Assembly: GCF_012726195.1 (NCBI RefSeq)
Contig: NZ_JAASAF010000008.1
Coordinates: 125,147-189,146, forward strand
Source of the DNA: Rhodococcus sp. HNM0563
GTDB lineage: Bacteria > Actinomycetota > Actinomycetes > Mycobacteriales > Mycobacteriaceae
Reading direction: 5' to 3'
DNA: 64,000 bases
The position numbers and the translations under genes are program-made. This document shows, piece by piece, positions 43,101 through 50,682 of the stretch (the first letter of the stretch is position 1; the number at the start of each line of letters is the position of its first letter). The notes under the pieces are model-generated. The model saw nothing but the letters and a program-made list of their open reading frames with translations, was not told the origin of the DNA and searched no databases.

Positions 43101-43988
43101 TCAGGGGGTTACGGCGGCCTGCGACGGGCGGACCCGTGGCTCGGCAGCGAACGGCCTCAGGAACAGGAACAGGACGACGACCAGGTAGAGGAGCCACGCG
43201 GTGAACTGCAGGACCGTCGGATCGGGGCGGAGGTTGAAGATGCCGCCGAGGACCGTTCCGTACCAGCTTCCGGCGTCGTAGGTGTCGGACACATCGAAGG
43301 CAAGGGACGTGCCACCGGGCAGTACCCCGCCGATCTGTAGTGCACGCACGCCGTAGCCGAGGATCCCTGCCGCCACGACCACGAGGAAGGCTCCGGTGAA
43401 CGTGAAGAACTTCGCCATGTTGATTCGGATAGCGCCGAGATACATCAACACGGTGATCCCGGCGGCGACGGCGATACCGAGCAGGAGTCCGATGAGCGGC
43501 CACGGGCTACCGGCGGTGTTCTCTGCGTAGCCGACCATCAGCAACGCGGTTTCGAGACCTTCACGGCCGACCGCGAAGAACGACAGGGACAGCACGGCGA
43601 CCGGTCCGACGACCAGTGCCTTCTCCATGCCGGACTTGAGATTGCCGGAGATCGTCCGGGCGGCGTTACGCATCCACAGCACCATGGTCGTGACGATCAC
43701 GACCGCGATGAGCGAGGCGATGCCCGCCGCGATCTCGGCGGCCAGACCGTCGAGCGTGTTCGTCCCGAAATGGATGATCAGGAAGGTGGCAGCGACCAAC
43801 GCCACAGCGATCCCGACGCCGAGCCACACCCATTTGAGGGCATCGCGACGTTCGGATTTGACGATGAACGCCACGAGGATCATGACGACGATTCCGGCTT
43901 CGAGTCCCTCGCGGAGGCCGATGAGCCCGGACCCCGCCAGTTGAGTGGCAATGGACGGTGCATCGGCGCCTGCAGCCAGAGCGGACAT
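43101..43988 (-). CDS. efeU: EfeU, FTR1-type iron permease
   Basis: The product is 295 aa with seven membrane segments. Both REGLE motifs of the FTR1 family are present (LIGLREGLEAGIVV near residue 25 and VGREGLETALL near 150), the acidic residues that bind iron in the channel. It should import ferric or ferrous iron after EfeB/EfeO action. It is first in efeUOB. An IdeR-like box lies 17 bp upstream. Confidence 0.93.
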   Translation of the reverse strand: MSALAAGADAPSIATQLAGSGLIGLREGLEAGIVVMILVAFIVKSERRDALKWVWLGVGIAVALVAATFLIIHFGTNTLDGLAAEIAAGIASLIAVVIVTTMVLWMRNAARTISGNLKSGMEKALVVGPVAVLSLSFFAVGREGLETALLMVGYAENTAGSPWPLIGLLLGIAVAAGITVLMYLGAIRINMAKFFTFTGAFLVVVAAGILGYGVRALQIGGVLPGGTSLAFDVSDTYDAGSWYGTVLGGIFNLRPDPTVLQFTAWLLYLVVVLFLFLRPFAAEPRVRPSQAAVTP

Positions 43989-44004
43989 GGAGCAACTCCC
44001 GTAC

Positions 44005-44023
44005 TAAGGTGAGCCGACCCTCA
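44005..44023. promoter_or_regulatory. Possible IdeR/DtxR box upstream of efeU
   Basis: TAAGGTGAGCCGACCCTCA agrees with about 13 of 19 positions of the iron box and keeps AGGT-N7-ACCCT. It overlaps the expected promoter of efeUOB. Weaker than the boxes at 21970 and 24021. Confidence 0.5.
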
Positions 44024-44118
44024 CTGAGCCGCGCGGAGAAGAACATACACCCATCTGCCACCTCTGCGGGAGGGGCTTTCGGGTCATTACCTGCGCATTA
44101 CCGAGTCGGACGGACCCA

Positions 44119-44787
44119 CTACTTGTCTGTGCCGGCCGACTCGTCCGTATTGTGCTCTGCCTTCGACCGCATGCGTCGCACGATGGCGTAGGCAACAGCG
44201 ATCACCACGACGGCGATCACGATGTACTGCAACGTCTCCGCATAGGGCTCGACCCGGTACCAGTTCTCGCCCAGCTGATACCCGGCGATCACGAAGATGC
44301 TGTTCCAGATGAGGCTGCCCGCGGTGGTGAACGCAGTGAACTGCCAGATCGGCATGCGTGTCACGCCGGCCGGGATCGAGATGAGGCTGCGGAAGATGGG
44401 CACCATCCGGCCGAAGAACACTGCTTTGCGGCCGTGCCGCCGGAACCATTCGGTGGTCCGGTCCAGATCGTCGACGTCGACGAGAGGCAGCCGGTCCACC
44501 GCGCGGCGTATCCGTGCCTCACCCACCCAGCGTCCGAGGGAGTAGAGCCCCAGTGCTCCGACGATCGAGCCGAGCGTGGTCCAGAAGAGCGCACCGAAGA
44601 GGGTGAAGCTGCCGAGGCTCGCCGCGAAGCCCGCGAGCGGGAGGATGACCTCGCTGGGGAGCGGAGGGAAGAAGTTCTCGAGCGCAATGGCGATGCCCGC
44701 GCCGACCCCGCCGAGCTGATCCATGAGATCGAGCGCCCATCCGGCGAGTCCGTCTGTGGGGGCCGTTCCGGCATCTTCGATACTCAC
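44119..44787 (-). CDS. DedA-family membrane protein
   Basis: The product is 222 aa from a GTG. ALENFFPPLPSEVILPLAGF is the DedA family entrance motif, and FFGRMVPIFRSLISIPAGVTRM the conserved second half with essential Arg residues. Five membrane segments are seen. DedA proteins flip phospholipids (C55-P or PE). It is divergent from the ECF transporter gene, only 44 bp away. The frame is open upstream of the GTG but reads antisense. Confidence 0.85.
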   Translation of the reverse strand: MSIEDAGTAPTDGLAGWALDLMDQLGGVGAGIAIALENFFPPLPSEVILPLAGFAASLGSFTLFGALFWTTLGSIVGALGLYSLGRWVGEARIRRAVDRLPLVDVDDLDRTTEWFRRHGRKAVFFGRMVPIFRSLISIPAGVTRMPIWQFTAFTTAGSLIWNSIFVIAGYQLGENWYRVEPYAETLQYIVIAVVVIAVAYAIVRRMRSKAEHNTDESAGTDK

Positions 44788-44831
44788 CTCACCCAGGGTA
44801 AGGCGGAGTCGACGCTGGCAGACTGGGCCCG

Positions 44832-46847
44832 GTGAACGCGGGGACAAGAACCAGAACCAGAGGACCACTCCAGCCGCCGGAACTCGCAGCTGCGGCAGTG
44901 TTCGGAGCACTCACGGCGGTGTTGTCGGTGGTCGCAGGGTTGATTCCGGTCGGGATCGCGCAGGTTCTGGTGGCGCTACCCATCGCGTTTCTCGCCATCA
45001 CGGGCCGCGTCCGCACCGTCATCGCCGCCACTACCGCAGCGGGTGTCGTAGCACTGATCGCAGGCGGACCGTTCGCGGTCGCGGCGGTGGTGCTGCTCGC
45101 GGCGATCGGCACCCTTGTGGGGTTTGCGCAACGCCGCTGGGGACGATCGGCGGTATTCGTCATCTTCGCGTGCTCGGTACCGATGGGTCTGACGGTGGCG
45201 GCGGCGGTCGTCGGCCTCCTGGTCGTGTTCGAACAGACCCGCGTCCTGCTGCTCGAGGCACTGGTCAACACCATGCGCGGGATGCTTGCCGCGTTCGAGG
45301 CCGCTGGGGCGGGTACCGAGCTGAGCCGCATCGTGAACGAGACCATCGATTTCCTCGTCACCTACTGGTGGCTGTGGATCGGCAGTGCTGTTGTCCTCGG
45401 AGTCGTCGGCACGGCACTGCTGGCGTTCGGGATGTTCGCGTCCGTCGCACAGCGCAGTACCTGGCCGCGGCAACAGGCAGGGTGGCCGCAACGGACCACC
45501 GAACGTGAGCCGGGCCCGCTTCCCGTCAAGCTGAACTCGGTCTCGTACCGCTACCCCGGCACAACCGTCGAAGCGTTGAGCAACGTGGATCTGACGATCG
45601 CCGAAGGCGAGTTCGTCGCAGTCGTCGGCGCCAACGGCTCCGGAAAATCGACACTCGCTCGCATTCTGGCAGGTCTCGACCCCACCTCGGGTTTCGTCGA
45701 TCGTCCCGGCCGGGTGGGACTCGGTAGTCCGGGCGGAACAGTGCTGGTCTTCCAACACCCGGAAGCGCAGGTGCTCGGCCGTACGGTCGGTGAGGATCTG
45801 CGCTGGGGCACGAGCAGCGATATCGACATCGACTCCCTGCTCGCCCAAGTCGGACTCGAAGGCATGGCACATCGCGCCACCGAAGATCTCTCCGGCGGGC
45901 AGCAACAGCGCCTGGCGTTGGCCGCCGCACTTGCGCGTACTCCGAAGCTGCTCATCGCCGACGAGATCACCGCGATGGTGGACTCGGGCAGCCGCACCGC
46001 ACTGGTCGGTCTGCTCGCCGAGATAGCTGCCGGTGGCACTGCCGTCGTGCTCATCACCCATCTGGACGACGAAGCTGCGCGCGCCGACCGGGTCGTACAT
46101 CTGGATCGGGGGCATATGGTCGCGCCGCCGGCACCCGAACGACGACGCGAGACGATCACGGCCGCGCCGCCGGTGCAGTGGCTCCCGGTGCTCGAACTTC
46201 ACGAAGTCACCCACACGTATGCGGCGCGCACCCCGTGGGCGCACACCGCTTTGCACAACGTGTCGCTGACCGTCGGCCGCGGGGAAGGGGTGCTGGTGGT
46301 CGGAGTCAATGGCTCCGGCAAGACCACCCTTGCGTGGACCATCGCGGGTCTCCTGCGACCCACGAGTGGCACTTGCACCGTGCATGACACTCCCACCGCG
46401 CAGGTGCGCGGCGAGGTCGGGCTCGTGTTCCAGCAGGCGCGGCTACAGCTGCAGCGCCCGACTGTTGCTCGCGAAATATCGGAAGTCGCGGGCCTCCACC
46501 GCACCGACCACCGATATGTCGCTGCCGTCCTGAATCGGGTGGGATTGAGCGCCGACCTCGCAGCTCGCCCTATCGATCAGCTCAGCGGCGGCGAGATGCG
46601 ACGAGTCGCGATTGCCGCGCAACTGTCGCGCGCACCGCGTGTGCTCGTGCTCGACGAGCCCCTTGCCGGTCTCGATTCCGCGGGACGCCGCGAACTGATT
46701 TCGATCCTCGTGCATCTGAGAACCGTCGAGCACGTCACGATCATCGTCATCTCCCACGACCTGCACGGCATGGAAGAGGTGTGCTCGCGCACCGTGGTCC
46801 TCGAGGACGGCACCGTCGTCGACGACGGAACGAAGGCGGCCGCGTGA
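44832..46847 (+). CDS. ECF transporter: membrane S-like domain fused to two ATPase domains
   Basis: The product is 671 aa. Residues 1-220 hold about six membrane segments (DUF2232-like), taken as the substrate-binding domain. Two complete ATPases follow: the first has GANGSGKSTLA, LSGGQQQRLALAAAL and LLIADEITAMVDSG; the second GVNGSGKTTLAW, LSGGEMRRVAIAAQL and VLVLDEPLAGLDS. Both end with HDL- or HLD-type switches. ECF systems usually encode EcfA and EcfA' separately; this fusion is complete. EcfT follows, its start overlapping the stop. The vitamin or metal transported is unknown. Confidence 0.85.
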   Translation: MNAGTRTRTRGPLQPPELAAAAVFGALTAVLSVVAGLIPVGIAQVLVALPIAFLAITGRVRTVIAATTAAGVVALIAGGPFAVAAVVLLAAIGTLVGFAQRRWGRSAVFVIFACSVPMGLTVAAAVVGLLVVFEQTRVLLLEALVNTMRGMLAAFEAAGAGTELSRIVNETIDFLVTYWWLWIGSAVVLGVVGTALLAFGMFASVAQRSTWPRQQAGWPQRTTEREPGPLPVKLNSVSYRYPGTTVEALSNVDLTIAEGEFVAVVGANGSGKSTLARILAGLDPTSGFVDRPGRVGLGSPGGTVLVFQHPEAQVLGRTVGEDLRWGTSSDIDIDSLLAQVGLEGMAHRATEDLSGGQQQRLALAAALARTPKLLIADEITAMVDSGSRTALVGLLAEIAAGGTAVVLITHLDDEAARADRVVHLDRGHMVAPPAPERRRETITAAPPVQWLPVLELHEVTHTYAARTPWAHTALHNVSLTVGRGEGVLVVGVNGSGKTTLAWTIAGLLRPTSGTCTVHDTPTAQVRGEVGLVFQQARLQLQRPTVAREISEVAGLHRTDHRYVAAVLNRVGLSADLAARPIDQLSGGEMRRVAIAAQLSRAPRVLVLDEPLAGLDSAGRRELISILVHLRTVEHVTIIVISHDLHGMEEVCSRTVVLEDGTVVDDGTKAAA

Positions 46848-47590
46848 TGAAGAAGCAGCGTCAGCGCCGTCCCCTTATCCTGCTGCGGCCGGTTCCGCGT
46901 GAGACACCCCTGCACCGCGTGTGGGCGGGCACGAAAGTGACTGCGGCCGCAGTGCTGTCGGTGGTGGTGAGTTTCCAGCCGTCGTGGGCGGGGCTCGGCG
47001 TCATCGTCGCGGTGCTCCTCGCGGGTCTGCTCGTCGCGCGCATTCCGCGCGGTGTGGTGCCGACCATCCCGTGGTGGGTGTTCGCCTTCTTCGCCTTCTT
47101 CAGCGTCATCAATGCGGTCGGCGGTGGTATCGATGCATACATCCGGGCGACGCTGCTCGGTGTCGCGCTGTTGGTTCTTGCGTCGCTGGTGGGGTGGACG
47201 ACGCGGTTGTCCGAGCTCGTCGATGCCCTACCCGTGCTGCTGGCACCACTGAGGATCCTGCGTGTCCCGGTCGACGAATGGGTGACCACGTGCGCATTGG
47301 CGTTGCGCGTGCTGCCGTCGATCCGCGGGGAACTGCGCATGTTGTTCGCGGCGCGAAGGCTTCGTGGCCGAGCGGGACTCCCGTCACCACGCGGGTCGTG
47401 GAACGAGGTCATCGATGCGGTCGGTGCCGTGGCGTCGGTGTCGATGCGGCAGGTGCGAGACCTCGGTGACGCCCTGTCGGTGCGCGGCCCACGCCCTGTT
47501 GCGCGGGCCTGGCCGCGGCTCGGGGTGGGCGATGCCGTGGTGGTGCTCGTCGTGGTCGCGGCGTGCGTTGCCGTGGGGATTCTGGGGTGA
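46844..47590 (+). CDS. ECF transporter T component (EcfT/CbiQ family)
   Basis: The product is 248 aa; the GTG overlaps the previous stop (GTGA), with an ATG as the next codon. Five to six membrane segments, the Ala-Arg-x motif region FAARRLRGRAG and a second ALSVRGPRP motif (A-R-G type) contact both ATPases. It is the only EcfT here and belongs with the fused protein upstream. Confidence 0.88.
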   Translation: MMKKQRQRRPLILLRPVPRETPLHRVWAGTKVTAAAVLSVVVSFQPSWAGLGVIVAVLLAGLLVARIPRGVVPTIPWWVFAFFAFFSVINAVGGGIDAYIRATLLGVALLVLASLVGWTTRLSELVDALPVLLAPLRILRVPVDEWVTTCALALRVLPSIRGELRMLFAARRLRGRAGLPSPRGSWNEVIDAVGAVASVSMRQVRDLGDALSVRGPRPVARAWPRLGVGDAVVVLVVVAACVAVGILG

Positions 47591-47594
47591 GATG

Positions 47595-48227
47595 TCATGG
47601 ACAGCGCGCGCGGAGGATGTCGGCACCGGGCCCCGTGAGATCATCGCAGTAGTCGGTGCGGCCTGCCATCGCCATCGTCAGCGAAAGGGTCGGGCCACCC
47701 ACCTCCGGTCCGGAGCCCACGGTGAAATCGCTGTCTGTGGCGGTGAGCCGCACCCCCTCGGCCGCGGTTCTGCTGTTCACCGCGAAGTCTTTTCGCGCGT
47801 AGAAGCGTGCAACTTCTATGGTTACCGCGATCGCCGGTGTGCGCGAGATGCCGAGCGGGCGACGAATGTCCTGTGCGTGCACCACCACCTCACCCAGCCA
47901 TGCGGCGGTCGGGCCGAGCGGAGCCGTGGTGCTGGTCAGCACGCGTCGAAAGTTCGCGAGCGTGTCATCGGGTGTGGTGCCGAGGTGCTCTGCGAGTCGT
48001 CGTGCGTTGTGGAGGTCGGTATCGAAGCGTGCACCGACGACACTTCCGATCCACCGCAGCGGTCCCACAGTGGCGACCGCGGTGAGATGCGCGACGACCT
48101 GCTCGACCGTCCACTGGCCGCACAGCGACCGACGTGCCCACTGGGCAGAATCGAGGTCCGCAAGGTCGTCCGCAAGCACCGTCCGTTCGGCGTGCACAAG
48201 ACTCCAGAGTTGATCGGGGTCGGTCAC
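47595..48227 (-). CDS. Mycothiol-dependent maleylpyruvate isomerase-family (TIGR03083) protein
   Basis: The product is 210 aa. It starts with the DinB-like helix ERTVLADDLADLDSAQWARR and CGQWTVEQVVAHLTA (the metal-binding H in VVAHL), then VVVHAQDIRRPLG and a C-terminal domain SGPEVGGPTLSLTMAMAGR. The family uses mycothiol as cofactor in isomerase or transferase reactions in actinobacteria; the substrate here is unknown. It converges on ecfT (4 bp gap) and is divergent from dinB2. The truncated gene at 673-1026 is a paralogue. Confidence 0.82.
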   Translation of the reverse strand: MTDPDQLWSLVHAERTVLADDLADLDSAQWARRSLCGQWTVEQVVAHLTAVATVGPLRWIGSVVGARFDTDLHNARRLAEHLGTTPDDTLANFRRVLTSTTAPLGPTAAWLGEVVVHAQDIRRPLGISRTPAIAVTIEVARFYARKDFAVNSRTAAEGVRLTATDSDFTVGSGPEVGGPTLSLTMAMAGRTDYCDDLTGPGADILRARCP

Positions 48228-48280
48228 GCTGGTGACAATATCGGGTTCGGGCTTCCGACTCCGACGGTAGCGTGTGCGAT

Positions 48281-49306
48281 GTGCATTGGGTGCTGCACGT
48301 CGACCTCGACGAGTTCCTTGCTGCCGTCGAAGTTCTCCGGCACCCCGACCTTGCCGGAAAACCGGTGGTGGTCGGGGGTCGCGGCGACCCCACCGAACGT
48401 GGCGTGGTGTCGACCGCGTCGTACGCGGCCCGCAGGTTCGGGGTGAGGTCGGGAATGCCGCTGCGTGTTGCGGCCCGCAAGATACCCGACGCGGTGTTCC
48501 TGCCTGTCGACGCAGATGCCTACAACGAAATGTCGCAACGGGTGATGGATGCCCTGCGCGGGCTGGGCGTCACAGTCGAGGTGCTGGGGTGGGACGAAGC
48601 ATTCCTCGGAGTGGAGAGCGACGATCCCGAAACGTTCGCGACGGTGGTGCGACGGTCGGTGCTCGACGCGACCGGTCTGCACTGCTCGGTGGGGATCGGC
48701 GACAACAAGCTGCGCGCGAAGATCGCGACCGGATTCGGTAAACCTCGGGGCCAATTCACCTTGACCCGCGTCAATTGGTTCGCGGTGATGGGAGATCTGG
48801 GCACGAGCGCGTTGTGGGGGATCGGTTCGAAGACCGCGAAGAAGTTGGATGCCTTAGGAATTCACACTGTTCGCGAATTGGCAACCGCCTCTGTCGATGA
48901 GATGGCGTCGCGATTCGGTCCGAAGACCGGGCCATGGCTCGTGGGGCTCGGTAGGGGGGTGGGCAGCGCGGAGGTGTCGAGCGAACCGTGGATTGCGCGA
49001 TCACACAGTCGCGAAACGACATTCCAACACAACCTCACCGACTGGGACGAGGTTGCCGAGCATGTGCGCCGGTTGAGCGAGCGGGTTGCCGAGGACATCG
49101 CCGCAGAACAGCGGGCGGGGATCCGGGTCGAGGTGAAGGTACGGTACGCGCCGTTCACCACGCACACCACCAGCCGCGCGCTGCCCGAATCGACAGTAAA
49201 TCCTTCGGTGATCGCGGCGGCAGCAGTATCGCTGCTCGACCGCTTCGATCACGAGCGGCAGGTGCGGCTGGTGGGGGTGCGGGTGGAGATGGACGACTCT
49301 CAGTAG
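48281..49306 (+). CDS. dinB2: Y-family DNA polymerase DinB2-type with a leucine steric gate
   Basis: The product is 341 aa from the GTG at 48281 (a GTG at 48272 would add three residues). Numbered so, HVDLDEFLAAVEV places D8, D10 and F12 where they lie in E. coli Pol IV, but residue 13, the steric gate that excludes ribonucleotides, is Leu instead of Phe/Tyr. WDEAFLG holds the other catalytic carboxylates. CSVGIGDNKLRAKIATGF, the thumb and the little finger are complete; there is no C-terminal clamp-binding tail obvious. It overlaps the end of the convergent MFS gene by seven bases. Confidence 0.88.
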   Translation: MHWVLHVDLDEFLAAVEVLRHPDLAGKPVVVGGRGDPTERGVVSTASYAARRFGVRSGMPLRVAARKIPDAVFLPVDADAYNEMSQRVMDALRGLGVTVEVLGWDEAFLGVESDDPETFATVVRRSVLDATGLHCSVGIGDNKLRAKIATGFGKPRGQFTLTRVNWFAVMGDLGTSALWGIGSKTAKKLDALGIHTVRELATASVDEMASRFGPKTGPWLVGLGRGVGSAEVSSEPWIARSHSRETTFQHNLTDWDEVAEHVRRLSERVAEDIAAEQRAGIRVEVKVRYAPFTTHTTSRALPESTVNPSVIAAAAVSLLDRFDHERQVRLVGVRVEMDDSQ

Positions 49307-50658
49307 AGTTCGTCGAGCTTCCCGAGGTCCACGCCTTTCGTCTCGCGACTGGTGGCCACCGCGAGGACGGTGATCCCCATCGTGATCATGAGGTAGATGA
49401 TTACGGCTGTGGCACTGAAGCGGTCGACAAGCCACACCGCGATGAACGGCGCGGGGGCGCCGGCGATGATCGATGACCCCTGGAACACGAGCGATGAGCC
49501 TGCGAAGCGGTATTTCGTGGGGAAAAGCTCGGTGATCCACGCGGCTTCGGGACCCGCCAACATGCCGTGGAGCAGTGCACCGACGCACACGCCCACACCC
49601 AACGCCAGCATGCTCTCGGTGTGCACGAGCGAGAAGAAGATCGGTGCCCAGATGACGAGCGAAATAGCGGGGACGAGCATAGCGACCTTGCGTCCGACGC
49701 GGTCCGACCACCGACCGCCGCCGATCATCCCGACGAATTGGCAGACCGACGCGAACGCGACGGTGGTGACGATCGCGCCGCGCGTGTATTGGAAGTAGGT
49801 GGTCGCGTAGGCGATGACGAAGATCGTGTAGACGTAGAACGCGATGTTCTCCCCGAGGCGCATCCCGAGCCCGTGCAGGATGGAGCGGGGCTTGCGCAGC
49901 GCTTCGATGATGCTGGAGCGTTCCTGGGAAGTGTCGGCACCGGTCTGGCTCTTCTCCTGCGCCGCTTGGTAAACGGGGGATTCCTCGACACCGCGACGGA
50001 TCAGGAAGCCGATCACGAGCAGGGGCACGGCCAGCAGGAACGCGACCCGCCAGCCCCATGTGTCGAACGCACCGCCGGGGAAGGCCACCGCGAGGATGCC
50101 CACAGTGACGGTCGCCAGGACGGTACCGGCCGGCGCGCCGGCCTGGGGCCAAGCGGCCCAGGATCCTCGCCGCTTGGGCTCACCGTATTCGCTGACGAGG
50201 ATGACTGCAGCGCCGAACTCGCCGCCCAGCGCGAATCCTTGGATCATGCGCAGGACTACGAGCGCAACGGTCGCCCAGATACCGATCTGGCCGTAGGTCG
50301 GAAGCAGACCGATCGCGGCTGTTGCCGCCCCGAGCATCAGGAAGGTCGCTACGAGAACAGGTTTGCGCCCGAACTTGTCGCCGAGGTGCCCGAAGACGAT
50401 GCCGCCGAGCGGGCGGGCCACGAACCCGAGACCTTGTGTCGCGAGAGCCATCAGGAGGGAGGCGACGGCGTTACCGCTGGGGAAGAACAGGGGTCCGAGA
50501 ACGGTCGCGGCGAGGATGCCGTAGATCGCGAAGTCGTACCATTCGAGTACTGCACCGGCCATACTGCCGGCCAGGACCCGTTTGAACGGGGTGCCGGTGG
50601 TCGGTGCGTCTGCGTCCGGTGGAACGGACGGCATGTTCGCATTCTCGACGGTGGTCAT
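49300..50658 (-). CDS. MFS transporter of the metabolite:H+ symporter (ShiA/ProP-like) family
   Basis: The product is 452 aa with twelve membrane segments. GAVLEWYDFAIYGILAATVL is the family entrance, GHLGDKFGRKPVLVATF the loop 2-3 signature, and RMIQGFALGGEFGAAVI helix 4. Members move shikimate, dicarboxylates, aromatic acids or osmolytes with protons. It starts 24 bp after the P450 gene and is probably in the same transcript; it may bring in the P450 substrate or a related acid. Confidence 0.88.
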   Translation of the reverse strand: MTTVENANMPSVPPDADAPTTGTPFKRVLAGSMAGAVLEWYDFAIYGILAATVLGPLFFPSGNAVASLLMALATQGLGFVARPLGGIVFGHLGDKFGRKPVLVATFLMLGAATAAIGLLPTYGQIGIWATVALVVLRMIQGFALGGEFGAAVILVSEYGEPKRRGSWAAWPQAGAPAGTVLATVTVGILAVAFPGGAFDTWGWRVAFLLAVPLLVIGFLIRRGVEESPVYQAAQEKSQTGADTSQERSSIIEALRKPRSILHGLGMRLGENIAFYVYTIFVIAYATTYFQYTRGAIVTTVAFASVCQFVGMIGGGRWSDRVGRKVAMLVPAISLVIWAPIFFSLVHTESMLALGVGVCVGALLHGMLAGPEAAWITELFPTKYRFAGSSLVFQGSSIIAGAPAPFIAVWLVDRFSATAVIIYLMITMGITVLAVATSRETKGVDLGKLDELY

Positions 50659-50682
50659 GCGGTTGCCTTTCGGAAGGGTAGC

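Noticed and set aside
44788-44831. A riboswitch ahead of the ECF operon
   Set aside because: The gap is only 44 bp and shared with the divergent DedA gene, too short for known riboswitches.
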